Shown: one piece after another, positions 26,783 to 35,123 of the stretch
Layout of the letters: each line of letters begins with the position of its first letter
Position numbering within the stretch: the stretch's first letter is position 1
Made by a program: the position numbers and the translations under genes
The notes under the pieces: generated by a model
Database searches by the model: none
Told to the model about the DNA's origin: nothing
Seen by the model: only the letters and a program-made list of their open reading frames with translations
Source: Fuerstiella sp.
GTDB lineage: Bacteria > Planctomycetota > Planctomycetia > Planctomycetales > Planctomycetaceae
Direction: 5' to 3'
NCBI GenBank assembly: GCA_029245955.1
Contig: JAQWOH010000018.1
Location: 1-50,815, forward strand
Length of the DNA stretch: 50,815 nucleotides

Positions 26783-27841
26783 ATGAAACGTCCCACCGAA
26801 TTACTGTTATTTGCGGCAGCCATCTGCCTGGTTGTCGGAAGCAATTCCACATTCGCTCAGTTCAAATTCAACAAAGGCGGCAGCTCACGAAGCTCCATAT
26901 CAAAAGGCTTCTCAAATGGCTCACGCAGCTCGTCTTCCCGTAGCCTGGGTTCGTCCAGCAGTTCACGTAAGACAACGTCGGGAACGATCAATAAATTCCG
27001 GATGGCGCCGTCCACGAACAATACGAATTCCAGCGCCAAGGGACGTGGCCGATATACGCCGGGGACGGGAAAATCTCAGATGATTCGGAGAAACACCGGA
27101 AGCCTTTCTTCCCATCTCTCTGGTAAGTTTGGAAGCAGGGGGCCGCAGTCGAATGTCGGATCCGGCAAGCCGCTTCTAAACAGGGGAAATGGACGGTCAA
27201 TGGTTCTGCCTCAAAAAGGCAAACAGCCACTGACTAGCAGTACATCCGGTAGGAAACTGAACCTGCCAGGTTCGAAAGTGCCGCACACAAAGTTCAAGAC
27301 TCTGCCATTCACCGGCAATGGTTTAAACAAGGGATTGCCCGGTTCCACAGTGTCGAAGAACGGAAAGAAATGGTGGCATGATGCCGTACACCACATCATC
27401 AGGCATAACCAGCATCACTGGTGTCATACTCGACCGACTTCATGTCACTGGTGGACGCAGTACTGCCAGCCGATTGCTCACTGTGACCACAACGACGTCG
27501 TGATTTGTGACTGGAACCGAGTTCATTGCAGCACTGTGCTGCACGTCGGAGTTCCGGCACAGGACGTTCAGTGGTACCTTGGGATGAAGGGTATACTGCT
27601 GCCAGGCAAGGGACTGGGAATCGACGCTGTTGAGCCCGGCTCGCCGGCTGAACTGGTAGGACTTCAGCCTGGCATGGTCATGACAGTCTGCAACGGTATT
27701 CAGCTTGTTGACGAAGCGTCCATGCAGGAAGCCATTCGGATCTCGGGAGGCATTCTTCAGATGACACTGTTGTCAGCGGATGGCAGTCAGGTTCTCGAGG
27801 GGACCGTTCGCATGGCACGAGTTGCCGCAGTATCGTTCTAG
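26783..27841 (+). CDS. Secreted Ser-rich, His/Cys/Trp-rich PDZ protein
   Basis: The ATG at 26783 follows CAGGAGAATGCC, giving 352 residues; the frame is open upstream but without a ribosome-binding site. Residues 1-25 are a signal peptide ending in TFAQ. Residues 30-190 are a disordered basic segment rich in Ser, Gly, Lys and Thr. Residues 197-249 are strikingly rich in His (11), Cys (6) and Trp (6), with HHIIRHNQHHWCH and CHWWTQYC blocks, suggesting metal binding or disulfides. Residues about 255-352 form a PDZ-like domain (GILLPGKGLGIDAVEPGSPAELVGLQPGMVM), which binds protein C termini or strands. No protease domain is attached. I know of no assigned function; a stress or envelope-maintenance role is only a guess. 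A terminator follows 44 bases downstream. Confidence 0.85.
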   Translation: MKRPTELLLFAAAICLVVGSNSTFAQFKFNKGGSSRSSISKGFSNGSRSSSSRSLGSSSSSRKTTSGTINKFRMAPSTNNTNSSAKGRGRYTPGTGKSQMIRRNTGSLSSHLSGKFGSRGPQSNVGSGKPLLNRGNGRSMVLPQKGKQPLTSSTSGRKLNLPGSKVPHTKFKTLPFTGNGLNKGLPGSTVSKNGKKWWHDAVHHIIRHNQHHWCHTRPTSCHWWTQYCQPIAHCDHNDVVICDWNRVHCSTVLHVGVPAQDVQWYLGMKGILLPGKGLGIDAVEPGSPAELVGLQPGMVMTVCNGIQLVDEASMQEAIRISGGILQMTLLSADGSQVLEGTVRMARVAAVSF

Positions 27842-27884
27842 AGCGGACGGTGGCATATGCAACATCAGTCCACAGGAAGCCTTT

Positions 27885-27916
27885 GACCCGGTCTCGCAGA
27901 GAGGCCGGGTCTCTTT
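27885..27916 (+). terminator. Rho-independent terminator of the PDZ-protein gene
   Basis: GACCCGG (27885-27891) pairs with CCGGGTC (27905-27911) across a 13-base loop and is followed by TCTTTATT. The T-rich tail is on the plus strand, so it serves the gene ending at 27841. It also separates that gene from the converging methyltransferase gene ending at 27931. Confidence 0.75.
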
Positions 27917-27930
27917 ATTCGCTGTTGGGA

Positions 27931-28695
27931 TCAGACAACGAAGTAAGATTCATCGGCGCTCCAGGGGCTGCGACGGAGCTGAATATTATTCAGGCCCAGA
28001 GCTTCGTGAACTGCGACGGTTTCTCCCGGAAAGGCGGCGTGGTTAAGTTCGTCAAATCCAACGACTGAGCCCTTCGTCAGCCGGCTGCTCAGCAATTTCA
28101 GACAGTCTCGTGTGGGCTGGTACAGATCCAGATCGAAGTATGCAAATGCCACAATAGTTTCGGGATGCTGTTCCAGGTATTCAGGCAGCGTCTGACTCAC
28201 GTCACCGCGAATGATTTCGAACTTGCAGACGTCGGGCAACGGCGACTGCATTTCCCGCAGTTGCATGATCTTCTTGAGATACTGGTCGTAGTCTTCCGTT
28301 ACCGCGTACGCTCCCGGCGTGGCCGCGGCGTCCGAGCCGTCTTCGTTAGTGACGTCGGGAAATCCTTTGAACGTATCAAAACCGAGTATCTTTCGGCGGT
28401 GATGGTAAGGCTCAAGAACGGAACGCAGAGACTGAAGAGTTGCAAGATTCTGTCCCCAGCGTGTCCCGAACTCCAGAATTACGCCTGGTACGTGCAGGAA
28501 CTGTTGATAGAGATCAGCGAAGAACATGAAGCGTTTTAACTCCATAGGCAGCAGATACAGGCCGAGATTCCGGATCAGCTCATGGGGTGGAAGAGGTGAG
28601 TCCTGTAATTCACGGCACAGCTGTAAACGGGCATCCACTACGTGGTCCGGCATCACGGACGGATCGACTCGCAGCGGATTTTGGTCAGGCGTCAT
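27931..28695 (-). CDS. TylF-like class I SAM-dependent methyltransferase
   Basis: A 254-residue protein. Residues about 80-105 hold the SAM-binding start (GVILEFGTRWGQNLATL), followed by KILGFDTFKGFPDV, and later FAYFDLDLYQPTRDCL and KGSVVGFDELNHAAFPGE, a pattern shared with TylF/MycF sugar O-methyltransferases and their planctomycete relatives. The FDLDLY acid pair is where TylF-type enzymes bind their metal. It is the last gene of the minus-strand glycan cluster, 114 bases after the sulfotransferase stop, and would methylate a sugar hydroxyl of the cluster product. Alternative: methylation of a small acceptor unrelated to sugars. Start chosen at the only suitable ATG; the ribosome-binding site is weak. 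Confidence 0.85.
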   Translation of the reverse strand: MTPDQNPLRVDPSVMPDHVVDARLQLCRELQDSPLPPHELIRNLGLYLLPMELKRFMFFADLYQQFLHVPGVILEFGTRWGQNLATLQSLRSVLEPYHHRRKILGFDTFKGFPDVTNEDGSDAAATPGAYAVTEDYDQYLKKIMQLREMQSPLPDVCKFEIIRGDVSQTLPEYLEQHPETIVAFAYFDLDLYQPTRDCLKLLSSRLTKGSVVGFDELNHAAFPGETVAVHEALGLNNIQLRRSPWSADESYFVV

Positions 28696-28809
28696 TGCTG
28701 GTATGTCTTCCCGGTTTGGCGTTTCCGCACTTGCTGACCGCTGTTCCTGTCTCTTATCGAAATACTGGCGATAGATACAGTGCGGCTGTTCTGTGATGTT
28801 ATCCGTTTC

Positions 28810-29637
28810 TCACGCGGCCTGACGACTGTACCCAAACCATTCGAAGAACTCGGAGCAATGCTCTTCCACCTGCGCAACTTCTGATGGTGTCAGCACGTTG
28901 AGGTAATTGCCAACGCGTCCTTTAGAGAGCTTTTGTCCGCTGACTTCGGTCACCCACGGAGAGTACAACGCGCTTGTTGTTGTCTGTGGCTGCACGTGGC
29001 CGGTGTCAGGTGTCTGCTCTGTATCGATCTGATCAAACGAAATGCCGGTGAATGACGCAATTTCTTGCAGCATCTGTTTGGGATCATTGACAAGCTCTTC
29101 GTAATGCACAACGGCCAGTTGATTTTTGAAGTTTTCATCCTGCACAGAAAACGAAGGCTCGTAGAATGACAAAAAGTGCCGACACAATCGTGGCATGTCG
29201 CGGTTGACAAATTCGTAGTACTGTCCGGCGGCCTTCTGACGTGCTCCCACCTGCACCATCGAAGCAATCACATCGCGCGGGTCACGTACAATCATGAGGA
29301 ATTGTGCCTGAGGAACCAGTTCGTACAGGTGAGGCCAGACTAAAGTGAGGTGCGGCTCTTTCAGAATCAGGTGCGAGTGATTGCCAAGGCGCACATTGAC
29401 CTGTTCCAGGAATGCCTGCACCACGCCGCAGTTGAAGTTGCGCAGGCCCTGCAGATCGCCGAAGTAGCTCTTGTGATTGTTGTTGAAGTTGCTGCGTGCT
29501 TCACTGTAGCAGCAGACCAACTGCCTCAGAAAACTGGATTCAAAAACGTATGGGTTTGCGTCCGGGTGCTGACACAGGATCTGCTGCGCAATCGACGTGC
29601 CGGACCGCTGACTTCCGCCTACAAAAATGTAGCTCAT
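28810..29637 (-). CDS. PAPS-dependent sulfotransferase
   Basis: The ATG at 29637 (MSYIFVGGSQRSGTS) has AAGGA nine bases upstream, which decides it over an ATG three codons earlier and over the longer frame to 29712; the product is 275 residues. Residues 8-14 (SQRSGTS) are the 5'-phosphosulfate-binding loop; a block LILKEPHLTLVWPHLYELVP and FLMIVRDPRDVIASM at about 100-130 contains the 3'-phosphate-binding Arg/Ser region. Members transfer sulfate from PAPS to a hydroxyl or amine of a sugar, peptide or lipid. It sits within the minus-strand glycan cluster, 81 bases after the DegT gene, so a sulfated surface glycan is the obvious product. Full length for the family. Confidence 0.9.
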   Translation of the reverse strand: MSYIFVGGSQRSGTSIAQQILCQHPDANPYVFESSFLRQLVCCYSEARSNFNNNHKSYFGDLQGLRNFNCGVVQAFLEQVNVRLGNHSHLILKEPHLTLVWPHLYELVPQAQFLMIVRDPRDVIASMVQVGARQKAAGQYYEFVNRDMPRLCRHFLSFYEPSFSVQDENFKNQLAVVHYEELVNDPKQMLQEIASFTGISFDQIDTEQTPDTGHVQPQTTTSALYSPWVTEVSGQKLSKGRVGNYLNVLTPSEVAQVEEHCSEFFEWFGYSRQAA

Positions 29638-29718
29638 GATTGTCATTCCTTGCGAATCAGCTGTTGTAAAATTTGTGGATACGCACTGCAGTGCCTGTTC
29701 GGCAACCATCATCCGAAG

Positions 29719-30981
29719 TCACGCGGCATCCGGCATTGTCGAAACCACAACCGGATCGTTCGGGTGTGACCGAAGTTGTGTATTCTGTGCCGCCCGCAGT
29801 GACCTCACCTCTGTGGAATTTCGTTGTGCAAATCTAACGAGGTCTGTGATGGCTGTGATATCGTTGGCTTCGACACCGGTTCCTGTCGGAAACTGCACGA
29901 CCTCTGTCAGCAGTTGGTCAGTGACGGGAAGCTCCGTCCGGTGGTGCGCCGCTTTGCCGGAATACGGGATTGCGTTATGGCAGCCAGGTTCGAAATAGCT
30001 TCTGGCAAATACGCCATCGGCACGCAGGATCGCCAGTAACTCATTACGGGACATGCCGAAGTCTGACTCAACCACATGGGCCACGATATACTGTGCGTTG
30101 CCAAATTGATCTGCTGTCAGGCGCATCATTTCCAGCCCGGGAATGCCCGAGGTGCCAATCTGGTACTGGTCATAGTTGCGTTGATTGCTGCCGACGACAT
30201 CCTGGAAAGATTCAAACGATGTCAATCCGGCAGCAGCAGCGATTTCGCTCATTTTTCCGTTGGTGCCGAGAGCGCTGATTTCCGTCAGTGAAGTAATTCC
30301 GAAGTTTCGCAGTCGTCTGCATCGTTCCGCCAGTTGATCATCGTTTGTCGTGATCGCCCCGCCTTCAACTGCCTGCAGGACTTTCGTGGCATGAAAGCTG
30401 AAGGCTTCAGCGTCGCCGAGACCACCGATACGAACGCCGCGCGTTTGACAGCCGAACGCGTGACTGGCGTCGAACAGCAACGGCAGTTTGTGTCGGTGTG
30501 CGAGGTCGCGAAGCTGATCGGTGTCACAAGGATTGCCCCACAGGTGGACACCCAGAATTGCCGACGTCTGCGGCGAAATACATGCTTCGACGGAGTCAGC
30601 GTTCAGCGTGTGTGTGTGACGGTCGACATCAGCGAAAACCGGAGTTAAACCCACCCACTTCAGGGCGTGTGCGGTGGCAATGAAGGTCATGGCCGGGACG
30701 ATGACTTCGCCGGTCAGTCCACAGGCCATCGCCATGATCTGCAGCGCCATTGTTCCGTTGCAAACGGCTATTGCGTGTCGAGTTCCTGCGACACGACGAA
30801 CCATGGATTCAAATGATCTCACCTGCGGGCCGTCATTCGTCAGTTGCCCACTGTCGAGAACGTCCGAAATTCGTCGTAGGAACGCCTGCCTGTCGAGCTG
30901 ATTCGGACGACCGACGGCGCGAGGGTTCCTGAACAACGCTGAACCACCAAAGATGGCCAGATCTCTGACATGTCGTTTCAT
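29719..30981 (-). CDS. DegT/DnrJ/EryC1/StrS-family PLP-dependent sugar aminotransferase
   Basis: The ATG at 30981 overlaps the stop of the upstream gene as ATGA, so translation is coupled; 420 residues. The fold-type I signature is complete: residues 69-82 (HAIAVCNGTMALQI), DASHAFG at 171-177 with the PLP-pairing aspartate and stacking region, and the Schiff-base lysine Lys200 in FSFHATKVLQAVEGG. Family enzymes exchange a keto group on an NDP-sugar for an amino group. No sugar dehydratase or epimerase lies in the cluster, so the keto-sugar must come from elsewhere. The last 25 residues are an extension without known role. It is the second PLP-type gene of the cluster and the canonical one. 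Confidence 0.92.
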   Translation of the reverse strand: MKRHVRDLAIFGGSALFRNPRAVGRPNQLDRQAFLRRISDVLDSGQLTNDGPQVRSFESMVRRVAGTRHAIAVCNGTMALQIMAMACGLTGEVIVPAMTFIATAHALKWVGLTPVFADVDRHTHTLNADSVEACISPQTSAILGVHLWGNPCDTDQLRDLAHRHKLPLLFDASHAFGCQTRGVRIGGLGDAEAFSFHATKVLQAVEGGAITTNDDQLAERCRRLRNFGITSLTEISALGTNGKMSEIAAAAGLTSFESFQDVVGSNQRNYDQYQIGTSGIPGLEMMRLTADQFGNAQYIVAHVVESDFGMSRNELLAILRADGVFARSYFEPGCHNAIPYSGKAAHHRTELPVTDQLLTEVVQFPTGTGVEANDITAITDLVRFAQRNSTEVRSLRAAQNTQLRSHPNDPVVVSTMPDAA

Positions 30982-31586
30982 GGCCCCGTCTCGTGCGGGG
31001 CGACCGGTGTCGCAATGCTGTTCGTTGTGCCGTCGGCACGGACCCAGACCTTTGTTCTTCCGGGCGTCATCAGAACAGTCCTGGCGGTGTGCACTGTTCT
31101 TTTGTCCGTTGGCAGGTAGAACTTGCGGCACAGCATCGGATTGTAGCAAACCGGAGACCAGTCGTCCGGCGACGGAATCTGTCCAAGGTCTGAAATCGAC
31201 GCCAATCGGCCTGTCAGAAAGGCATGTACCGTTCGTCTGTTGGGCAATGGGCCACGCTCCTGGACTGTCTGGTGCCGGCCGATGCCGTTCACGTGAAAGA
31301 CCACATCGTTCAGTGTCACGAAGTCCGCCATTCCCACGGTACTTGTCTCAGCCTCATTAAAGATCAATGCGAAGACTTTGATTTTATCGTGTCGCAGGAA
31401 CAAGGTCACGGTTTGTCCCACATAGACTTGTGCTTGATTGGCACAGATAAGTGATTTTTTGCTGACATGGCGGAGGTAGGCTTCGTTGATCCGCCTGACA
31501 TCTGTCGGTAACTCCGACAGGGCCGCCGCTATCCGGTGATCATCGGTGACGATCGGCGGTGTGTCCGCCGTAAAGGGTTGTGTCAT
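30978..31586 (-). CDS. Unknown 202-residue protein of the glycan cluster
   Basis: The ATG at 31586 overlaps the stop of the GT41 gene as ATGA and the gene's own stop overlaps the DegT start in the same way, so it is translated in step with both. I recognise no family. The sequence begins MTQPFTADTPPIVTDDHRIAAAL, has a helical segment to residue about 50, then beta-rich segments (AQVYVGQTVTLFLRHDKIKVFALIFNE, DFVTLNDVVFHVNGIGRHQ) and a Cys-containing block NPMLCRKFYLP at about 145-155. There is no signal peptide or membrane span, so it is cytoplasmic. Given full coupling to a glycosyltransferase and an aminotransferase it probably acts on the same substrate or as a subunit; its chemistry cannot be told from sequence. 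Confidence 0.8.
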   Translation of the reverse strand: MTQPFTADTPPIVTDDHRIAAALSELPTDVRRINEAYLRHVSKKSLICANQAQVYVGQTVTLFLRHDKIKVFALIFNEAETSTVGMADFVTLNDVVFHVNGIGRHQTVQERGPLPNRRTVHAFLTGRLASISDLGQIPSPDDWSPVCYNPMLCRKFYLPTDKRTVHTARTVLMTPGRTKVWVRADGTTNSIATPVAPHETGP

Positions 31587-33688
31587 TGATGTTCTCCGTC
31601 GGGAACCACGAACGAGGCGGGACCGGTCGCTGTACCACTGACAAAACGTCGCCACATCATGCGAAATGCGGACTCGACGTCGCGTGTGAATCGAGTACCG
31701 TTACCGACTGTTGTCTCCATGATTGATCGCAGACCCTGCCGCAGTCGCCTCAGTCGTATGGTATCTCCGGCCAGTCTGGAGACGATCCTGACATAGGCTT
31801 CCTCGGAGTCAGCAATCAACTCCGGTAATCCGCAGTTATGCAGCATTGAAGCCGTCGCCCGAGATCCACTCCGTTCGCCCGCGATCGTAGGAATCGGCAC
31901 ACCCATCCACATTGCGTCGTACGCAACGGTTCCGCTGCCCCAGGGATGGACGTCCAGCAGAATGTCGATCTGCGAGTAGATGTCCAGATGATTTTCAGGC
32001 AGTTCCCATCCGAGTGTGACTCTGTTTGTATTGATTCCTGCAGCCAGCAGACTCTCGCGAATGTGTTGCCTTAATGACTCGTCACCGCCCAGAGAGTCTC
32101 TGAACAGAAGTAATTGAGCGTCCGGTATGGCTGCCATCACGTTTGCCCAGAGCAGTAGCGTCTGCGGCGAAATTTTTTCCAGGCGGTGTGTGGATCCCAG
32201 TGTGATACAGCCTTTTTTGTGAAAAGGGGATGCTGCCACGTCCGGGGCATCAGTGGCCTGAAAACAACACGCTCCGTGGGGCAGCAGAGTGACCTGTTCC
32301 GTATAAAATTGTGTCGACGCTGCAGAGGGTTCACGAACCGCGTCGCTAAGGAAATAGTCGATGCGTGTCAGGCCGGTGGTTGCCGGATAGCCCATGAACG
32401 ACACCTGAACGGGTGCTGGTTTGCGGGCGAACACAGGTAGTCGGTTGTCGAGCGTGTGTCCGGCCAGATCGACCAGAATGTCAATGCCGTCACGTTGGAT
32501 CTGCTGCGACAGGGTTGCATCATCAAGGCCGCGTGTGGGGATCCAGCGGTCGGCTCGATCCTTCAAACTGTTTGTTATGTCATCCTCTTTGCCTGTCTCC
32601 GAATAACAGGAGATCTCAAAAACGCTGTGGTCGTGCGCCTCAAGCATAGGAGAGAAAAACCGCATCGTTGCGTGACTTCTGAAGTCCGGCGATACGTAAC
32701 CGATTCGCAATGGCCGTTCGGCGTCGTCTGCGGTGTCATGTTGTGCGGGAGTGACTGACGCCTCTGTCTGTCTCCCCCATTCGGCGTGAATGCGATGCAC
32801 GTCATGTACCTCCAGAACGGGGCTGAGGGTAACACTGTACAGATAGCTGCTTTGGTAGGGTTGATTGGAGGGACTCGTGAGTGCAGCAAGTCGATGTGCT
32901 TCCAGAGATTCTTCCCAGTATCCGAGTTGTTGAAGAGCGCGGGCCAGTCCGGATACGGCAGCCGGGGAGGAAGAATCAAAGGCAATCGCCTGCTGGAACT
33001 GTTCAACAGCGTCAAAACACTGACCTGTTTCGAGATGGATATTTCCGCGATTCACACAAACTTCGCAGCCGGGCTGCAGTCGCTCAGCCACATCAAGTGA
33101 GTCCATGGCGGCTTCATGATCCCCCAGCTCTCGCTGGACGACAGCCAGATTAATATGTACCTGCGGCATTGTCGGTCCGAGCAGTCTGGCTTTAACCAAT
33201 GCTCTCTGAGCGTCATCGATTTGACCGACGTCGATAAGAGTGGCTGCCAGATTGCATAACACCGCGGCGTCATCCGGAGATGATTCCGCCGCGGCACGAA
33301 ACGTCTGCAGGGCCTCTCCCAATCGGCTCTGGCGTCGCAGAGAAGTGCCCAGATGTGTGAGTGCTGCTGTGTGAGCCTGGTCGCCCCGCAGTACATCACG
33401 GCAGGTCTGCTCCGCTTCGCTAATGCGATCCTGGCGGAGCAGTACTGCCGCCAGGTTGGCCTTGAATTCTTTCTCTCCCGGGCGCAATTCGATGGCGCGA
33501 CGTATTGACGTTTCTGCTTCTTTAGTTCCACCGGACTGGAAGACCACCAGTCCCTTCAAATGTAGCGCATCCGCGTGGTTGGGTGATTTCGCAAGGACGT
33601 CGTTGTAGACCTTGAGCGCCGCTGCCAGATTGCCGGAACGGTGTTCCTTGACTGCGGATCTGAGTTTGTTTGCCAGGCGTGAGGTCAC
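31583..33688 (-). CDS. TPR / GT41 glycosyltransferase (O-GlcNAc transferase / SPINDLY-like)
   Basis: The start is a GTG at 33688 (MTSRLANKLRSA) with GGA in the upstream region; 701 residues. Residues 10-290 are about eight tetratricopeptide repeats (ALKVYNDVLAKSPNHADAL-type). Residues about 326-690 are a GT41 catalytic region: LRIGYVSPDFRSHATM with His339 at the active-site position, DILVDLAGHT at 403-411, APVQVSFMGYPATTG, a KIS motif with Lys505 that matches the conserved nucleotide-sugar lysine, then HPWGSGTVAYDAMWMGVP and R-A-ASML. Family enzymes transfer GlcNAc or another sugar from a UDP/GDP donor to Ser/Thr of proteins. It is full length with no signal peptide. It is the centre of the glycan cluster, and a protein target is the prediction. 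Confidence 0.93.
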   Translation of the reverse strand: MTSRLANKLRSAVKEHRSGNLAAALKVYNDVLAKSPNHADALHLKGLVVFQSGGTKEAETSIRRAIELRPGEKEFKANLAAVLLRQDRISEAEQTCRDVLRGDQAHTAALTHLGTSLRRQSRLGEALQTFRAAAESSPDDAAVLCNLAATLIDVGQIDDAQRALVKARLLGPTMPQVHINLAVVQRELGDHEAAMDSLDVAERLQPGCEVCVNRGNIHLETGQCFDAVEQFQQAIAFDSSSPAAVSGLARALQQLGYWEESLEAHRLAALTSPSNQPYQSSYLYSVTLSPVLEVHDVHRIHAEWGRQTEASVTPAQHDTADDAERPLRIGYVSPDFRSHATMRFFSPMLEAHDHSVFEISCYSETGKEDDITNSLKDRADRWIPTRGLDDATLSQQIQRDGIDILVDLAGHTLDNRLPVFARKPAPVQVSFMGYPATTGLTRIDYFLSDAVREPSAASTQFYTEQVTLLPHGACCFQATDAPDVAASPFHKKGCITLGSTHRLEKISPQTLLLWANVMAAIPDAQLLLFRDSLGGDESLRQHIRESLLAAGINTNRVTLGWELPENHLDIYSQIDILLDVHPWGSGTVAYDAMWMGVPIPTIAGERSGSRATASMLHNCGLPELIADSEEAYVRIVSRLAGDTIRLRRLRQGLRSIMETTVGNGTRFTRDVESAFRMMWRRFVSGTATGPASFVVPDGEHQ

Positions 33689-33792
33689 AGGTCATTCCAG
33701 AGACGTCCGTTAGCACGTGATCGCCGTTGCACACTCCATTCGGTCTTAATCGACGTTGCCGAGCAGCCGGACCTCCTTTTTTACCGGCCTGG

Positions 33793-33804
33793 GGGTAATT
33801 ACCC
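33793..33804. promoter_or_regulatory. Perfect 12-bp palindrome GGGTAATTACCC
   Basis: The 135-base gap between the divergent-looking PLP gene (stop at 33824) and the GT41 start (33688) contains GGGTAATTACCC, a perfect palindrome of operator size. It lies about 105 bases upstream of the GT41 start codon. It may bind a dimeric regulator or simply be chance; no second copy was noticed in the cluster. Confidence 0.35.
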
Positions 33805-33823
33805 AGTGTTCGATGGGTTCGGG

Positions 33824-34831
33824 TCAGCGGCTCGCAGTGGCCGCGATGTGACGTTCTGTGGGGACGAATCGCTGTGCCCCGGCTCTGGCCCATTCGTGCG
33901 CAGCATTACAGATCGTTTCCATCTGCTCAGCCTCCAGGCATTCAGCAATTGGCAGCGACAGAATGTGATCCTGCAGCCAGATCGCGTCCTCGCAGTCAAT
34001 TGAGTCACGTCGCTGCATCAGATAGTTGTGGACCGGCCAGTGTATGGACGTGTAAACACCTCGTGCCGCCATGAAGGACCGCAATGAGTCCCGTTCTTTC
34101 GATGACTCACACAGGCGATTGTGAAGCAGCGGGCATTCCTCTTCTGTGAAATCCATCACGGGAGATCCGATGGGGAAGTGCTTTTTCAGGAGGCGATCGT
34201 TCAGGTGTCGCTGCGTACGCATCGCGGTGATGTTGGTCTGTAGAATGACCGCCAGCGACTGGCTTGAGATGTCCGAAACCGTCCAGGCTCGGTCTGTCAT
34301 GTTTTCGGCCTCGCGCATATCTCGCCAGTCATCTGCTTCGTGACGCAGCCATGCAGGCAGGTTTCGGTCCGCCTCGTAAATCGGATTAAAAAATCCGTCC
34401 AGGAAGCCGCCGTCCGCCACACGGTATGCCTTTCGTAAACTCCCGAATATGTGTCGATCGCGGACATCATTGTGCGGTGTGAGATTCGTGGATAATGGAA
34501 CATGGGAACGATCTTCGAGCAGCGTCAGTTCTGCACCGATTCCAGACGCGTCGTTTATGCGGCCGAAATAGTGAATGAACACGCAGGCTGAGTTGGGTTC
34601 TGCGTCCTCGGGGTATTGGCAGGTCAGGTCACGGAGCACCGGATAAAAACGCAATTGCACCCCGGGGAAGCGTTCTCGCAGTGTGTCGATCAGAGACCAG
34701 CAGACGAACGAAGGGAGATAGACCGTGGATGGCCGCACGACTTCCTTCACAAGAAAAGCAAATGCTGCTCGCCCTGAGGAAAACCACGTCTTTTTCGTGT
34801 GCTGGGGGGGCAGCCGGCTGGCGATAATCAT
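33824..34831 (-). CDS. Divergent DegT-like PLP-dependent enzyme
   Basis: The ATG at 34831 overlaps the stop of the upstream 92-residue gene as ATGA; 335 residues, shorter than a standard DegT protein. Order of motifs is as in fold-type I enzymes: FSSGRAAFAFLVKE near 17-30, YLPSFVCWSLIDTL at 38-51, LLEDRSH at 104-110 where the PLP-pairing acid would be Asp107, and IFGSLRKAYRVADGGF at 128-143 with Lys134 as probable Schiff-base lysine. The C-terminal part has SIHWPVHN and LSLPIAE, typical of DegT ends. Overall resemblance is weak. It may make another amino-sugar or an amino acid for the product. It is clearly distinct from the DegT gene at 29719-30981. Full function uncertain; the family call is moderately firm. 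Confidence 0.75.
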   Translation of the reverse strand: MIIASRLPPQHTKKTWFSSGRAAFAFLVKEVVRPSTVYLPSFVCWSLIDTLRERFPGVQLRFYPVLRDLTCQYPEDAEPNSACVFIHYFGRINDASGIGAELTLLEDRSHVPLSTNLTPHNDVRDRHIFGSLRKAYRVADGGFLDGFFNPIYEADRNLPAWLRHEADDWRDMREAENMTDRAWTVSDISSQSLAVILQTNITAMRTQRHLNDRLLKKHFPIGSPVMDFTEEECPLLHNRLCESSKERDSLRSFMAARGVYTSIHWPVHNYLMQRRDSIDCEDAIWLQDHILSLPIAECLEAEQMETICNAAHEWARAGAQRFVPTERHIAATASR

Positions 34832-35106
34832 GACTCCGCTTCTTTCGCGATTTCGGCAGTCTCTGATGGAACGTTAAGCGAACGCACGATCCGGGAAGCC
34901 TGTGCCGCCAGTGAGCCTGGCACTATCGTGCGGAAATCGCCCTGGAGTTCATACAGCAGTCTGTTTCCTGAAGATACGCGATAGCAGTACTGCCATTGCG
35001 CGAAATAGTCCGGCTGTGGCAACGCCGTGACGGTGTATTTTGGCGTCAGCAAAGCTTTAAGGAAGCAGTATGCTTCAGCGTCAGTTTGGATCCGGAAAGT
35101 AGTCAT
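34828..35106 (-). CDS. Unknown 92-residue protein of the glycan cluster
   Basis: It starts 17 bases after the WbqC-like gene stop and ends in an ATGA overlap with the divergent PLP gene, so it is surely part of the transcript. No family is recognised. The sequence has a short alpha/beta pattern: FRIQTDAEAYCFLKALLTPKY, then YRVSSGNRLLYELQGDFRTIV and a C-terminal acidic helix (LNVPSETAEIAKEAES). There is no leader or membrane span. The size and position suggest a small carrier, subunit or adaptor, but it lacks the Asp-Ser-Leu motif of an acyl carrier protein. Function unknown. Confidence 0.75.
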   Translation of the reverse strand: MTTFRIQTDAEAYCFLKALLTPKYTVTALPQPDYFAQWQYCYRVSSGNRLLYELQGDFRTIVPGSLAAQASRIVRSLNVPSETAEIAKEAES

Positions 35107-35123
35107 TGTCGATTCGTGAGGAT

